Assembly: GCA_034008185.1 (NCBI GenBank)
Contig: CM067086.1
Span: 11,718,507 to 11,782,506, forward strand
DNA from: Gorsachius magnificus
Taxonomy: Eukaryota > Chordata > Aves > Pelecaniformes > Ardeidae
Length of the DNA: 64,000 bases
Direction of reading: 5' to 3'
Part shown: one piece after another, positions 34,330-46,627 of the stretch
How positions within the stretch are numbered: position 1 is the first letter of the stretch
Layout: each line of letters opens with the position of its first letter
Notes under the pieces: model-generated
Told to the model about the DNA's origin: nothing
Databases searched by the model: none
Seen by the model: only the letters and a program-made list of their open reading frames with translations
Translations under genes and position numbers: made by a program

Positions 34330-34599
34330 CATTGGTGCCCAGTGACCACGCAAGAGGTGATAGGCACAAATTGAAATACAGAATGCTCTGTCAGAACGTA
34401 AAGAAAAACTTTTACTGTGAGGGTGGCTGAGCACTGGCACAGATTTCCCAGAGGGGCTGTGGAGTCTCTGTCATTGGAGATACTCGAGAGCCACCTGGAC
34501 ATGGTCCTGGGCTGCTAGCTCTAGGTGGCCCTGCTTGGGCAGGGTGCAGATGACTTCCAGAGGTCCTTTCCAACCTCAGTTGTTCTGTGATTCTGTGAT
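34330..34599 (+). mobile_element. CR1 LINE 3' end, about 270 bp
   Basis: A plus-strand CR1 tail starts at 'tggtgcccagtgaccacgc' and passes through the last ORF2 codons ('actgtgagggtggctgagc', 'gggctgtggagtctctgtc'). The 3' UTR ('tctaggtggccctgcttggg', 'agatgacttccagaggtcc') leads to TTCTGTGATTCTGTGA at 34582-34597. A few bases of the 'ggttggacc' block appear deleted near 34541. The 3' UTR type differs from every other copy in the window. Confidence 0.92.
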
Positions 34600-35855
34600 C
34601 AGCTGTATTAGGCTTCTTATTTCATTCAAATATGATTCCACTTTCACTATTACTGTATTGGGTTGAAACCAACCTTAGTGAAATATTTTTTCTAAGAGAA
34701 ATATTTTTTTTCATAGCTCTACAGAATTGCAGGAACAAAATAATATTTTATGTTCTCTAGGTTAAGAACTCAGAGTATTGAAGTTTAGCCATGTACACAT
34801 AATTTTTTTTTAAGACTTACTTTCCTGCTATTATTCAATAACAAAATCTTTCCCTTGAGCATGACATATCTTAAGTTAATAAAAGAAGAGGGTAGGGACT
34901 TAAGTAGGCAAAGCTTATTGATTATTTGATATCTTTCCAAATTTGAGTGCAATTTAAGATAGGGAGATAATGTCTAAGGAAAAAAATTCCACAGAGACCA
35001 GACACACAGGATTTAACATCATTAAAATATATAAAAACTTCTATCAATTGAAACAATCAAATTCAAGTCATGGCAATATGTCATGTTGAAAGGATGTTTT
35101 CCACCATACAAGGACAAGTCTGGTTAAACTTGAGCGACAGAATCACTAAAAGGAAAACAGCTTGAGCATGAAACAAACTACTGAAATGCTATTTTTTGCT
35201 ATGAGACAAAGGTAGAAAAGATGCTGTGAGGGTTCAAGTTGAAGCTCAAAAGAGGGTGATTTGGTTTTCTCCTTTTTAAAGAAAACTGAACAGGGAGAGA
35301 AGAGCTATGGAGGTAAATGTAACATGAAAAAGACCTCTCTTTTCAGTTTAAAAATGTCATGTTTTAATGGAGAAATAACTGGGGAAAAAAGCGCAAAAAA
35401 AAAAACAACAACCAAAGCCCTACACATCAACTAGGAAAAATTTAAACCAAAAACATGGGGAAAACATTTAGTGAGCTTTACTTTTATTGTGTCTGGTACC
35501 ACTCAGTCCAGCTGTGACTTTGCGTCACTGCTTTTTTTTTAATTCCATCTCTAAAATGTAAACATACAGGCTTGTCTTTTCTCTTGCGTTTTATGACTGA
35601 TATTCTAATGCTGGCCATTAGCACAGCATAATTTTTAGCAAAGGTGAAAATGTTGGTTTTGAGTCCCATCTGCAAGTTGTCAAATCTAACATGCAGTTGG
35701 ATCTAGCCTGAAGGAAGAAAAAAAAATGTTAAATTTTTCTGAACAGTTTATGTTTAGTTTGGGAAAGGTAAATCTGAAAAACTAAAGATGATAACTTTCA
35801 TGTAACAACTGATCATTATTTGCCACCGCATGGTCTCTAATTTTGCTTAATTCAT
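34600..35855. other. Unique spacer between CR1 fragments
   Basis: About 1.25 kb of AT-rich sequence with short A-rich runs (for example an A11-type run near 35395). No gene or named repeat is recognised. Confidence 0.6.
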
Positions 35856-35965
35856 GGTGAGGGGCCTAAAACTGGACATGGTATTTGAGGTGCAGCCTCA
35901 CCAGTGCTGAGTACAGAGGAAGGATGACTTCCCTCTCCTGCTGGCCACGCTATTTCTGATACAAC
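35856..35965 (-). mobile_element. Internal CR1 fragment lacking both ends (minus)
   Basis: About 110 bp match, in reverse complement, only the post-RT region of CR1 ORF2 that encodes the [21 protein letters not shown] and CVQFWAP-like blocks ('gaggtgcagcctcaccagtg', 'tgctggccacgctatttctg'). Unlike ordinary CR1 copies it has no 3' UTR or terminal octamer. Its left edge is at the motif that reads GGCCCCTCAC in CR1 sense orientation. The inverted piece at 60260-60420 covers almost the same CR1 interval and stops at the same motif. Confidence 0.88.
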
Positions 35966-38900
35966 TTCAGAAATGCCTTAACTTCCTATGTGAGCTATTC
36001 TAGCTCACTTAAAACTTAAGTTGCAGCTCTTAAGTTCTGATTTTCTTGGAATCTAAATTTGCATGCAAAGCCAAACTTCTAGCACTCCATTTTATGTGGA
36101 ACCAAAAGAACTTTTTCTTGAGCAGAAATGTCTAATTTCAAAGCGCTCTGTTTTATCTTACAAGTCACCCAGACTCCTAACTGCACTTAGTGTTGTTCTG
36201 ATCTCTGGATGGTGATACCTTACAAGCTACCTGTCTGTCGCTTTTCAGCTGTTTGCAGCTATTTTATCTGTTTTAACTTGTTCAGAGTGGAACTAAAAAT
36301 TCAAATGCTTGCAAAGCTTCCTCCCTTCAACTGGACCTATAGATTTGTGATGATGAACAGTAGCATTTAATCTTCAGAGGTTAGCTGCAGAGGCCAGGAT
36401 CTTGCTGCCCCAAAACACTCACTAAATTGTCTCCTGGAAGCATGACATGCTCTTTCATATCTTTATCTTACTGTTGATCACTGAGAACAAATATTTTTTT
36501 TTAAAAAAGTATACAGAGCAAAGGGTACATAGGAAGAAGAATAATTTTTTGTAATCTCAATGAGAAGTCCTTATAAATTGCTTGAAGTAGTAGTTATGAA
36601 AAAGATGGAACCTAAGGGAATATAAAATTTGTTATGCTTCTTGATGATGGTATTGATGAGCTGAGCTTAGAGTAGCATATTACGCAGGAGCAATGTTACT
36701 GTTAGCATCGCAAAATCATGAGTTCTGCCAACAAGCTTAATGCATGATTTTCTGACACAAACAATAGCATTGTGTGAATATTGATTTAGTAAGTTTGAAA
36801 AGTGACAGCTAGCTCAAATGCTGTATGACTTACGTGTACATCTTTCCACAGGCTTGTTCAGAGTAAGTTTCATAACACGGTGATGTCAGATACAAATAGT
36901 CTGCATGACTAGCCAAGAGTGACCTGGCCCAGTTTTCCAGACAGGATTAGTTTTTGCTTGATTGATTTCATTTGAGTTATGTAGTAGTTCCTGATATTTT
37001 AACTTGTGCAGACAAAATGCAGTTGAAGCAGGAGGAATTAAGCCAGATTGATTCTTGCCTCTGACACTTAAGCTATTTAGTTGGAAACAAATGTCTCTCT
37101 TGCACTCGGAACAGCAGGAAAGTCCCTTGTATAACATCCAAGTACTTGAGTAGTTTTATATTTTGGGTTAGTGACATACTTCTATGTTGCTTTTGACAGC
37201 TACTTAAATGAAAGGTGAGTAAGCTGCCCAGCTTCCGTAAAGTTTGATCACATACCACAGGTAGAGATGGCGTTTGATATGTAATCTGAAGTGTGTAGAT
37301 TTCGCCCAAACCAAAGATTGTTATTAACCAATGTCATATATGCACTACAGCAGTTAACACATACTGTATTTCTATAATCTGCACCTTTGTGGGACATAAA
37401 ATAGAGCACTGAAAAACATGGAAAATATGTGTTAACTGCTAATTGAAAAAAGGAGTGGCTTCTGAAAGTTGGAGTGCTTTTACTGTTTCATTCAAAGGAG
37501 AACTCATGGAACAGCTTCTTGGTACCACTTTGGAGTATTGCTTTAGTACTCACCAAGCCTTTGAATTGCAACTAGTCCTTCTGCAACACTTCAAATGAGC
37601 AAAGACACACAACAGCTGAATTCTAAGGCAAGGTACCTGTTCCTTTAAGGAGAGATTTGAGATCAGGTTAGCCTTTTGTATGTTGCCTGACAAGTGACAA
37701 AACAGCTTTTAGTTAGAGACTAAAGCATTTTTCAATGGTCTGGTAAAAGCCTTTGTTCTCTAGAAACAAAGCTTGAGTATTATTTATGGGCTATAATCTT
37801 TGGTACCTCTGCAATTTGTTACCTAATAAAAGAAATTGTAATCCCATCATTGATAGTAGCACAAAAATAATCTACTTGTTATTTGTTAAAATTAATTGTA
37901 TGTTTTTATAATTGCAAATGACTTTTTTTTTTTTAAAATCTCAATACTCTTTAAAAGCCATAGTTTCTCCATTGGTGATTTATTCCAAAAGCTTTTATCT
38001 ACTTAAAAAAGGACATTTTGCATACGACAAAATTTTGTTGAGAAGGCTATTTTCTCTAACAAATAATGTTTGTTTCTAATGGCTGAACTTGTCTTGGATG
38101 CAAATAAATTTAACAGTCTATAACAAGATCATATTGACTTATTAGAAAGTCTGTTAGCCATCAAAATAGAAAAATCTGTAGGTTTCTATGTTCCGTTTCC
38201 TGAAATGCCTGTCTTTAAATCCAGAAAACTAAATTACCATTTGAAACAATGTGTCTGCTAGGGGAGCTAGTATGGTGAATCCATTGCACTGTGCTAGTGA
38301 GTTTTGTGATGCTAGTATAATATGACAAGCAAAGTATTCAGAGAAAATACTAGGCTGTTATAAAAGCTAGGCTCTGAGACTGGCCTTCCTTAATTGTTAA
38401 TCTGAATAATGTTTCTCTCTCAACCCCTGTGCTTTACTAAATTTCCTCCCATCTCCATATTGATGGTGTCATTAAAGTGATCTCTACAATTAAGCCTTTT
38501 GCATATGCACTGCTCTGTACCTGACCAGATGCCTTTAATGATGCATGATCTATGCTCTTAAAATGGAAAAGCTGTTCATCATTCCTGAGAAGTCATTCTC
38601 TTATTCTTTGATTAATTCTCCTAATGAGGTTCATGCTTTGGCTTACTTCAATGTGTATTCCAAAAATAGACATTGAAACAACCCTCATAATAAATTATTT
38701 GCAAGTTCCTAAGCAAAGGTGGAGACAAGAAATCCACTGCACTAAACCTATTGCGAGTTACACCATTAGAGGCTGGAAAAAACAACAGCATAAGGGCAAC
38801 AGCTGATCTTACAGGGCAAAAGTCTTTAGTATAAAATTATCTGTATGAATATGCAAGAATTGGTGGAATAGGAGAAGCAAAGGAACAAATTTAAAAAATA

Positions 38901-39171
38901 TGTTAGAAGAAAGTAATTTTTTTAAAAGTCCTTCTGTGCTCATTATGTAAAGTTGGTATAGGTGGTTTCCTCTTTGATCAATAACATTTTCCAAATTGGG
39001 AGCGGAGTATAGGGGTAACAAAGGGGACTGATACTGGTCTAGAGATGCAAAGGTAATTACTAATTAATTGGGAATCTTAATGGTTTTTAAAGTGGTATGA
39101 AGACTAATAGAAATTTTAAATGGTTTTTCAAGTGTAGTGAGCAATAAAAGTCAAAGCCTAATGACAGACTT

Positions 39172-39211
39172 AAAAAAAAAAAATCCTCTTATTCTTTTTT
39201 TTTTTAAAAAA
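39172..39211. repeat. Poly-A / poly-T inverted pair, hairpin-capable
   Basis: A run of 12 A (39172-39183) is followed after 11 bases (tcctcttattc) by a run of 11 T (39195-39205) and then AAAAAA. The two runs can pair into a stem of about 11-13 A-T pairs with an 11-base loop. Confidence 0.7.
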
Positions 39212-42200
39212 TCTGGAAACTAAAACAATTATCTTAATATGGAAAATAAAAACAAATTATCAGAAAGGTGAGAAGCTGGCACAACAATAGAAGGAAATAT
39301 GTTGCAATACACTGTGACATACTACAGACATAGGAATTGCCTCAGGCTAATCTGGTTGTCAGACTAAATGCAAAAAACCCCCCCACAAACCCTCAAGCCC
39401 ACAAACACTATTCCCCCACCTCCCCAGGATTCTTAAAACACTTTGTGGTTTGTTCTCTGGTGCTCTTCACATAGCAGTTTGGGGGATATATGTATCCTTT
39501 AGACACGGTGAGACTATGGAGGCTTGAGTAACCATGTCTGTAATGATCATTGACATTCAAAATTATAAATATCTGTGGTAGGACTATAAGAATGTCAAAT
39601 TTTGAATTTTTTCAGACAATGGTCCCAATAGGTCCTAGAGGTAAGCAAATATTTTCATCTGCAGCAATATTTAGTTATTCATTGGGGAGGTTTGCCTGAT
39701 CTCTAATGAAAGTATTATTCTTTATATTTAATAACTATGAATGACAACCTAAATTCACCCTATTCAGAACCTTCCTGTAATCTGATTGCTGCATTTACTA
39801 ATGGTGGTTTAAGACTGTACTTGCCATATGTCATAAATATGTATTGAGCATTGAAAAGACGATGTAATCAGTATGATGGTGTTTCATTTATATTTTGTAG
39901 ACAGGTAAATAAAGTGGTCCTGATTTAATTTCGGTAGAAAAGTATTGCAAAACCTAAACTACATTGTACTAATGAAACAGCAGCAATAGCTGCTGGAAGA
40001 CTAGTCTGGACTTCAACTGGACACTTTATCCCATGCATAATTCTTTGTTATACGTTAGGAATGGATACAAGTGCAGTGAATGAAAGATCATATGGTATGA
40101 GTTGTAATTTGTATGAATGGGTGGTTGTTTTGTGTTCTGAAGACAAATTTAGCAGTTATGAAAGAAGCTACTAGAGCAAACAGCCAACACTGAAGTATAT
40201 GTATCTTATACATTTTTTGTGTGCTGTTTTACATATGTATTTCTAGTCACTGAGGCACAGCCAATGTAATTAACTTCTACTGTTGAGAGAGCTTAGGTTC
40301 AGGGTTGAGAAGTTTGATCTTTGGTACTTGAAAATCGTGATGAGTAAGCCTGCTCAATGGTCTGCCTCAGATACCTTGTTGTAAAATATTTGTTAAAAAA
40401 GCAAACAGTGACAAATCAGAGAGAATCTTCCTTGCCAGCAGTCAGGGATTAATAGGTTATCTTTGGAGAAGAAAATGTTGGAAAAAGGTTTCTGTTTTGA
40501 GAAATATACAGTTCGTTGGGGTGTTTTCAGGTTCACAAAGCAAGACTTGTAATTCACAGAATCAGCGTACTTCTCTGCGGTTTCTTATACTGCTATGCTT
40601 GCTACTTATAAAAAGCAGGCAGACTCTGTTAGTATCTTTTACTCCCATCTTTCTTTGCGTGCTTGGTCTCACTTTTTTTTAAAGTTCTTCACAGCCATGT
40701 GAAGGCCTTAGAGGTTTTCATGTATATATCTGTTTGTACTGGTGTACCATTTCATCTTTCGTGAGCAAAACAACCAAATCCTGTCCAAACATATATTGCG
40801 TCTTTACACATCAAATCATGTAAATATGTCCAACATGCAAGCACCCCGTGGGAATTTCAGGGTAGATTCTAGACTGACTTGTTTCTGTGTCTATGCTGAA
40901 ACTACGTCATTACATATTCCCTTCAAAAAGTTCTTACATGAAGAGTGGGGTTTTTGTTTATTTTCTATGGAAAAATCCTGACCTTTCTTACAGAAAGTGT
41001 TTTAAAATGCTTTCAGAAATCCTTGAAATGTTCTAGAGCAGTATAAAACAGGCTTGAAAAATGTTCTTTATGTGCTCTTCTTAGGAATGAACTGTCTAAA
41101 GAAAAAATTGGAGGGTATTTTGCATCCTGAAATGAAAAGCTTCAAAAAATGAGTTCTGATATTTCCTCAGGATCCAGGAGATGGTTCCCCAAAGTTAATA
41201 CTAATTAAAACAAAATTAATCAAAACCATAAATTTTCTAACTTTCAAACCAGACAAAATCCTTATGCCTACTATGAATTACAGAAACTGATAAGATTCTG
41301 CACTTTAAGAAACTATGTTTGGGGTTTTTTTCTGATGTTAACCCAATACCATTGTTTTCTATTCCTTGGAAGAGTTCTTCTGGCAACAGTCATTGACTTT
41401 GATTAATAATACATTGTTTTATACAAATAAACAGTCTACTAGGAACTTTTTGACATACAGGAACAGTCTAATCATTTTTGCAGAAGATAGGAGAAACTTT
41501 ATGATAATCAGATGCCACTGGCCAATGTTATTGGGTTTTAATGTAAAAATTCCATAGAGCTTTTATGTTGTTCTGAAGTTCCCTATGCCATCCAATTTCT
41601 GCCTCGGAAACTGTACACCACTTCCATTATGGAAACATCGTCACAGAAACTGAGATCTCGGTCATCACCTGAAAAGGTCTGAGTAGTTTTATTTTACAGA
41701 AGTGTCAAAAAAATAAGAAATTAAAATAGACTGTTCCATTAATTCCTTATAAAGTGGCCTTTGAATTTCATTTTAATGAAGCCAAAATAAATTTAGTTTG
41801 CGCTCGGGTTGCCATTGTTCAGTATTGCATATTTCCCACTTAAGGAAGGAGGAAATGAGGGAAAATATTGCACAACAGAAAAAATTTAAAATAAGCTAGA
41901 ACTACAGTGAAGTGATTGACCTTGAGTCTTGTGTATTTTATGCAAGAAGACTGGCAGTTTGGTGCACTCTCTGGTGTCACTTAAGTCTGAACAATTTAAG
42001 GCAATCATCAGTTTTAAGTTCAGACTATTTCCTATATGTTCTGGACCTCTAAAACCTAGCAGTGACATTTCTGTGGGTAGTGGCATGTAACCATGTCTTG
42101 TGCAGTTGGGCTCTGTCTTGGGTATCTCGCAATAAGGAAGTTAATCCGAGTCTATTCTGTCACTTCTGTTGTTTTGCAGTTTGGGTCTCGCACACCTGGT

Positions 42201-45200
42201 CTTTATCTCACTGAACCTCTATGAACCTTGATGCTTCATTATTTTGGATCCATCTAGGTCATATAATGTTTTGTCTTGGAGTTTGTGACTTAATTTGACT
42301 AATATGCTTCTAAATGTTAATGCAGTTTACACAAAATTTTTTTTGAGGACTTGAGTGTTTACAATTTACCATAAAGTTCCAGCACAACACTTGGAAAAGG
42401 GCTAGGTTAACTCCCGAAATCAGTTCGCTGAGTTAGTTGCTAAATAAATTAAAATGGGACCTAATTGAAATACTTATTAAAATAAACATTTGCTGTGAGG
42501 ATTGATAAATAATTTCAAGTAACTGCATTTTAGTTACTCAGTTTTAAAAAAAATTCTCTGTTTGCTCTGAGGAGGCAGATCTTGGAATATTTGTCCAAGG
42601 CAGAATATTATGTGCTAATGGCATAGTTTGAGACAAGGACAAATTTCTGAAATGGTTGTAAATGTTTATTTGAACAGTCTGAACTTAGCATATACTTTTG
42701 CTATGGAAGGACTTATAAGTATACTGGTGTGAATAAATCTTCATTTTCTGTACCTCGGAGTGATTGCTGTGTTTGTGTTCTAGCAGAAGGAGGAGTTTTG
42801 GAGACTTGCATCCTTTCTCAAAGAGAAACTGTGCTATTTTGCCAGCCTTGAAGCTGATAAATACTGTCAGTGCTGTTCCCGAGTTGTTTTGTTCCTCTAG
42901 GACTGGTGGCCATATGGTTGTTAAGATACCAGTGTTCCTTGTACTGCCATTGCCACTCAGACAGGTCAGTTTCCTTATGACAGTCTGTTGTAAGCCATCT
43001 TTTAAGCATATTAACCAGTGGAGTCAATATGTCCATTAATTATAATTAATTTTCTGGGTAGATTTAGCTTTGTTCCCCTGCCAGACCCTGTGTTTCAGCA
43101 TCAAAAATGCATGGCAAATTTTATCAAAAAGATGCATTTCCTTTGAGCTGTTACTCTGTTTACAGACGTTCTTAATATAATTAACTCTGATTCATAATGC
43201 CTGTCACAAATGACAAAAGTAATTAATTCTGAAATTTGGGCTATGGAACTTTATGTGGAATACTTACCTTCAGGGGATTATGTCTCAAAAACATTTTGGG
43301 TCATCATTTATTGTGTCTGAGTCTAATAGCATGCCAGGTTTTGTAAGGTTTCAATTATGATGTTTGAATAATGAAGGAAGCAAAGAAAAAGTAACTGTTC
43401 TATGTTTATTGTATTAATTTCAGTCAACAGAGAAGGAACACTTTGCACTGGGGGCTACAAACATGCTAACTGCAATATTCCATGAAGCCTGCAAACAAAA
43501 GTAGGTTATGTTTCCAAACTGAGTAAAAGTTGCTCATGCAAACAGGCAATTAAAGAAACCAATATGACTTGCATGCTGAAATACAGTAAATGCACACCTG
43601 CAAGTTGATTTTTTTCCCCTCTAATTCTGTCAGAATGTTTCTAAGACCATTTGTGTATGCAGGTTTTTTTAGGTACTAAGTTTACAGTAATGCTTGAAAT
43701 ATGTGGCCAAAAAGATCAAGTCCCTCATAAGCAAAAATATGAAGTGGTAATTTAAACTACTTGCATCAGACACTGCTATCTGCTGTAAGCACATCTCAGA
43801 ACAAAACCAAAAGCCCATGCTGGTGTTCAGTAATTTTCCCTCTCACACTTGAATTTCCTAGTCTTAGAAGTGGAACTGATGTTTGCTCCCTGTTTTGTGG
43901 TTTAATCTAGTGCTCAAATTACCTTGCCCAGTGATAGTGTATCCACTTTTGAGGGTGGTTACATCACATGAAGTGGTGTAGGATATTTCATTCTTTTCAT
44001 TGGGAACACCAAGTGTTGTTCAGGTGTACTGCAAAATGACTGCAGTGCTCGTCTGCCATGGAAAGAGGGGCAGATGCTCCATCTCCTCTCTCAAGTCTGG
44101 CTTAAGCAGCAGCTTAATACTTCAATCTTTTCTAAGCAAATTTTCTTAGAGACAACTGATGTATTTTTTTAAGTGCCAAAGTGGTAAACTATTTGTGGGT
44201 GTGTGATTTCTTTTTTTCTTTCTGTTCCTGAAGTCTTTGAATAAAGTCTGTCTATATTTTCTGTCTATATTGTGATGTATAGTATTGGAGATTGGGATCC
44301 ATAAAACATTAGTAATCTTGGAAGATTCTTGTAATTCTATTTAAGAAGTATGCTACTGGAATGGCAGGAAACTTCTCAACAGCCTGGAAATAGTACCTCT
44401 TCATTTAATAGCTAGAGGCAAAGATTTTTATATTGTAAGTTAGGAAAGCTTAGTCTAATATGACCAACTTGTAGTCTGACTACATGTAAATTTGAATAAT
44501 TTCAGTGTTATTTGCTTTTCTTATGCTTTTTCTTTGCTTTTTATTTTAGACCTTCTGAATATTACCAATTTCTGTGTTTGTTTATTTATTAATAACAGTT
44601 GATTTTAAATTCCGATGGTTTGTAAAACCTGATTTATTGTCTTTATGTAATAATATGTAGACTCTAAAAGTTATAGTATCTACTTTTCAAACGTGGTTGC
44701 TTAAGGGTAGAAACTTTGAGCTGTGTTCTACTGCTTGAATAGATGACTTTAACCTGCTAACGACACCTTTTCTATTTTTATCACTTCTATCATTATTCTT
44801 AATAGTTGTCATCATTATACTGGATTAATGCTGACTGCAGGTGACTATGAAACTGTAGTTTTCAGTTTGTCAACCAGTGATCACTTGTGAAGTAAATTGC
44901 CAGCGTGCAGCTTCTGAATCTTTCAGAACAGTCAAATCTGAAAATGTCTGGCTTTGGATACTGCCTTTAGACTTTTAAATCTTGCTTGTTTGCAACATTT
45001 GATATTTAAGGAAATGTATTTTAATGAGGATGACGGGAAAACTCCAAACTAATGTTTTGAAAATGGTTATGTAAAATTAAGTAAGTTACTTTGGGGTGAA
45101 TTTGCTCAGTAATATGCTTGAATAAGTAAGTCTGTGATTGCTCATCCTCCTGAAAAGGATGTGCCAAAGTGCCGTTTATTGTATCAAACTGCAGTTCAGT

Positions 45201-45973
45201 TCGTGAACACCAGATCACAAATACTCTCATATGAGAAACATGGAAGCTACTTGATGTGGCTTCCAATGTAGTATTGAAGTCAGAATATACTTTATAATCA
45301 GAAAAGAAAGGAACTTTATTTAAATTATTTTAAAGATAACATAGTAAATTCAGTGAAATTTTGCCAACATTAAGAAATGGTTTCCAGCTCTGCGGTAAAT
45401 TAAGTGAACAAAGAGGAATTTATCATGTGTGATTTGATGAGATGCTGTCTCTCTGGAGTACTAAAAAAAACCAATAAAAATCAATGAAAACACATTAGAG
45501 ACCATGCAGCAACCATCCTGTTGCCTAGGGATATAAGCTATATGACCCAGAAGGCCCTTTCTTTTCATGAAATGTATGACTCTGTCTTTAATAACTAAAG
45601 CTATTTTGCTTATATTTATCTAATGTTGCCCTAATGTTTTCTTTTCTGCGGAGTTTCAAACTGTTAAAAGCAAGCAGAGTTAGTGAGAGAAAATGTAATG
45701 TTTTATTTTATTTTAAATGAACAGGTGAGACTGGTTTTTTGTGTGAGTTCCATAGTAAATGCTTAGTCTAAAAAAAACCCCAAACTGTATACAGTAAGCC
45801 CTCACTGTGGAACTTACTTTAGCATTAAACACAGGCAGATTCACAGGCAGGAACCACAGAATAATTGTATGCTGCTGATCACTGAGAGAATTTGCGTTGG
45901 TTAAGTGCTTTCCTTCGGTCAAAAACTAGCTCCAGGCAAACCTACCTGAAGTTTCTTTTTTTCTGACAAGCAG

Positions 45974-46028
45974 TTATGCCCAGGGTACATACTGCAAGAT
46001 GAGTTACTTTGGTCTGGGCAATTCCAAG
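45974..46028 (+). other. Exon-like segment, 55 bp (plus), candidate
   Basis: A good acceptor (tttctttttttctgacaagcag) precedes 55 bases and a donor CCAAG|gtgagaag. Two frames are open. In one, after a leading base, the peptide is YAQGTYCKMSYFGLGNSK, ending at phase 0. In the other it reads LCPGYILQDELLWSGQFQ. A second acceptor-led segment lies 186 bp further on and would continue the first frame for 12 codons to a stop. Neither peptide is recognised. Confidence 0.22.
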
Positions 46029-46214
46029 GTGAGAAGGTTAGCGGGTAAGATAAGGAAAGTATGTCAGTGCCAGCATATTAAACTGCCGAAAGGGCTGCAA
46101 CTACAGCTTCAGCAAGAAACTGTCCATGTGCAGCTTCTAAGTCTTTCTATACAGGGTAAATAAAACCATGATGCTAGAAAATATGTTGACCCTGTATCAC
46201 TGTTTTCCTTTCAG

Positions 46215-46253
46215 TTACCAAGTGAACTAATGCAAGGCCCTGAACCACAGTGA
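46215..46253 (+). other. Possible terminal coding segment after strong acceptor
   Basis: A strong acceptor (tcactgttttcctttcag) is followed by TTACCAAGTGAACTAATG and 12 open codons (LPSELMQGPEPQ), then TGA at 46251-46253. It starts at phase 0, which fits the phase-0 end of one frame of the segment at 45974-46028. No polyadenylation signal lies close behind; the first AATAAA-like motifs I notice are several hundred bases downstream. This is a speculative pair. Confidence 0.15.
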
Positions 46254-46605
46254 AGGTGCAACTGCACCAGCTACCACCATCCTCAGCAGTTTGTGAAGTT
46301 GATATGCCTCCTACAAAAGACTGAAGAGAATCAAAGGCAAGTTGCTAGTCACTTACACTTTGGAGTATGTAAGAACATACCTGAGTATAACTTAGGTATT
46401 TTACCTTCCTTGAGGGTGTGTGAATTGATTGTGGCCCTGCAGACTGGGTTTTCTCTTTTACTTTGGGCTAGCTTATATGCGTATAGTAACTGCCTTTTAG
46501 GAGCACTAATGCTATTCTAACAGGCTGCCGTTTGAATGGAGCAATTATTTCTAATGGAGTAAGGGAAAAAGCAAAAGTTACAGTGCCATTCCCTTGCATG
46601 CACTA

Positions 46606-46627
46606 TGTGTGTATATATATACACACA
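46606..46627. repeat. Perfect 22-bp palindrome of alternating dinucleotides
   Basis: The 22 bases begin TGTGTGTATATATATACACA and end in CA, and read identically on both strands. The structure is a (TG)n(TA)n(CA)n microsatellite compound and could extrude as a cruciform. It extends imperfectly to about 46604-46633. Confidence 0.85.

Noticed and set aside
34332..34342. TGGTGCCCAG resembling a retroviral primer-binding site
   Set aside because: It is the normal CR1 sequence at this position in the element, and no LTR is visible on either side.
37202..37216. 15-base micro-exon between a 'gacag' acceptor and 'gtgagtaag' donor
   Set aside because: It contains an in-frame stop in one frame and is far too short to distinguish from chance.
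43261..43330. Minus-strand donor GAAG|gtaagtattcc at about 43267
   Set aside because: The donor is strong, but every frame upstream of it is closed before any plausible acceptor.
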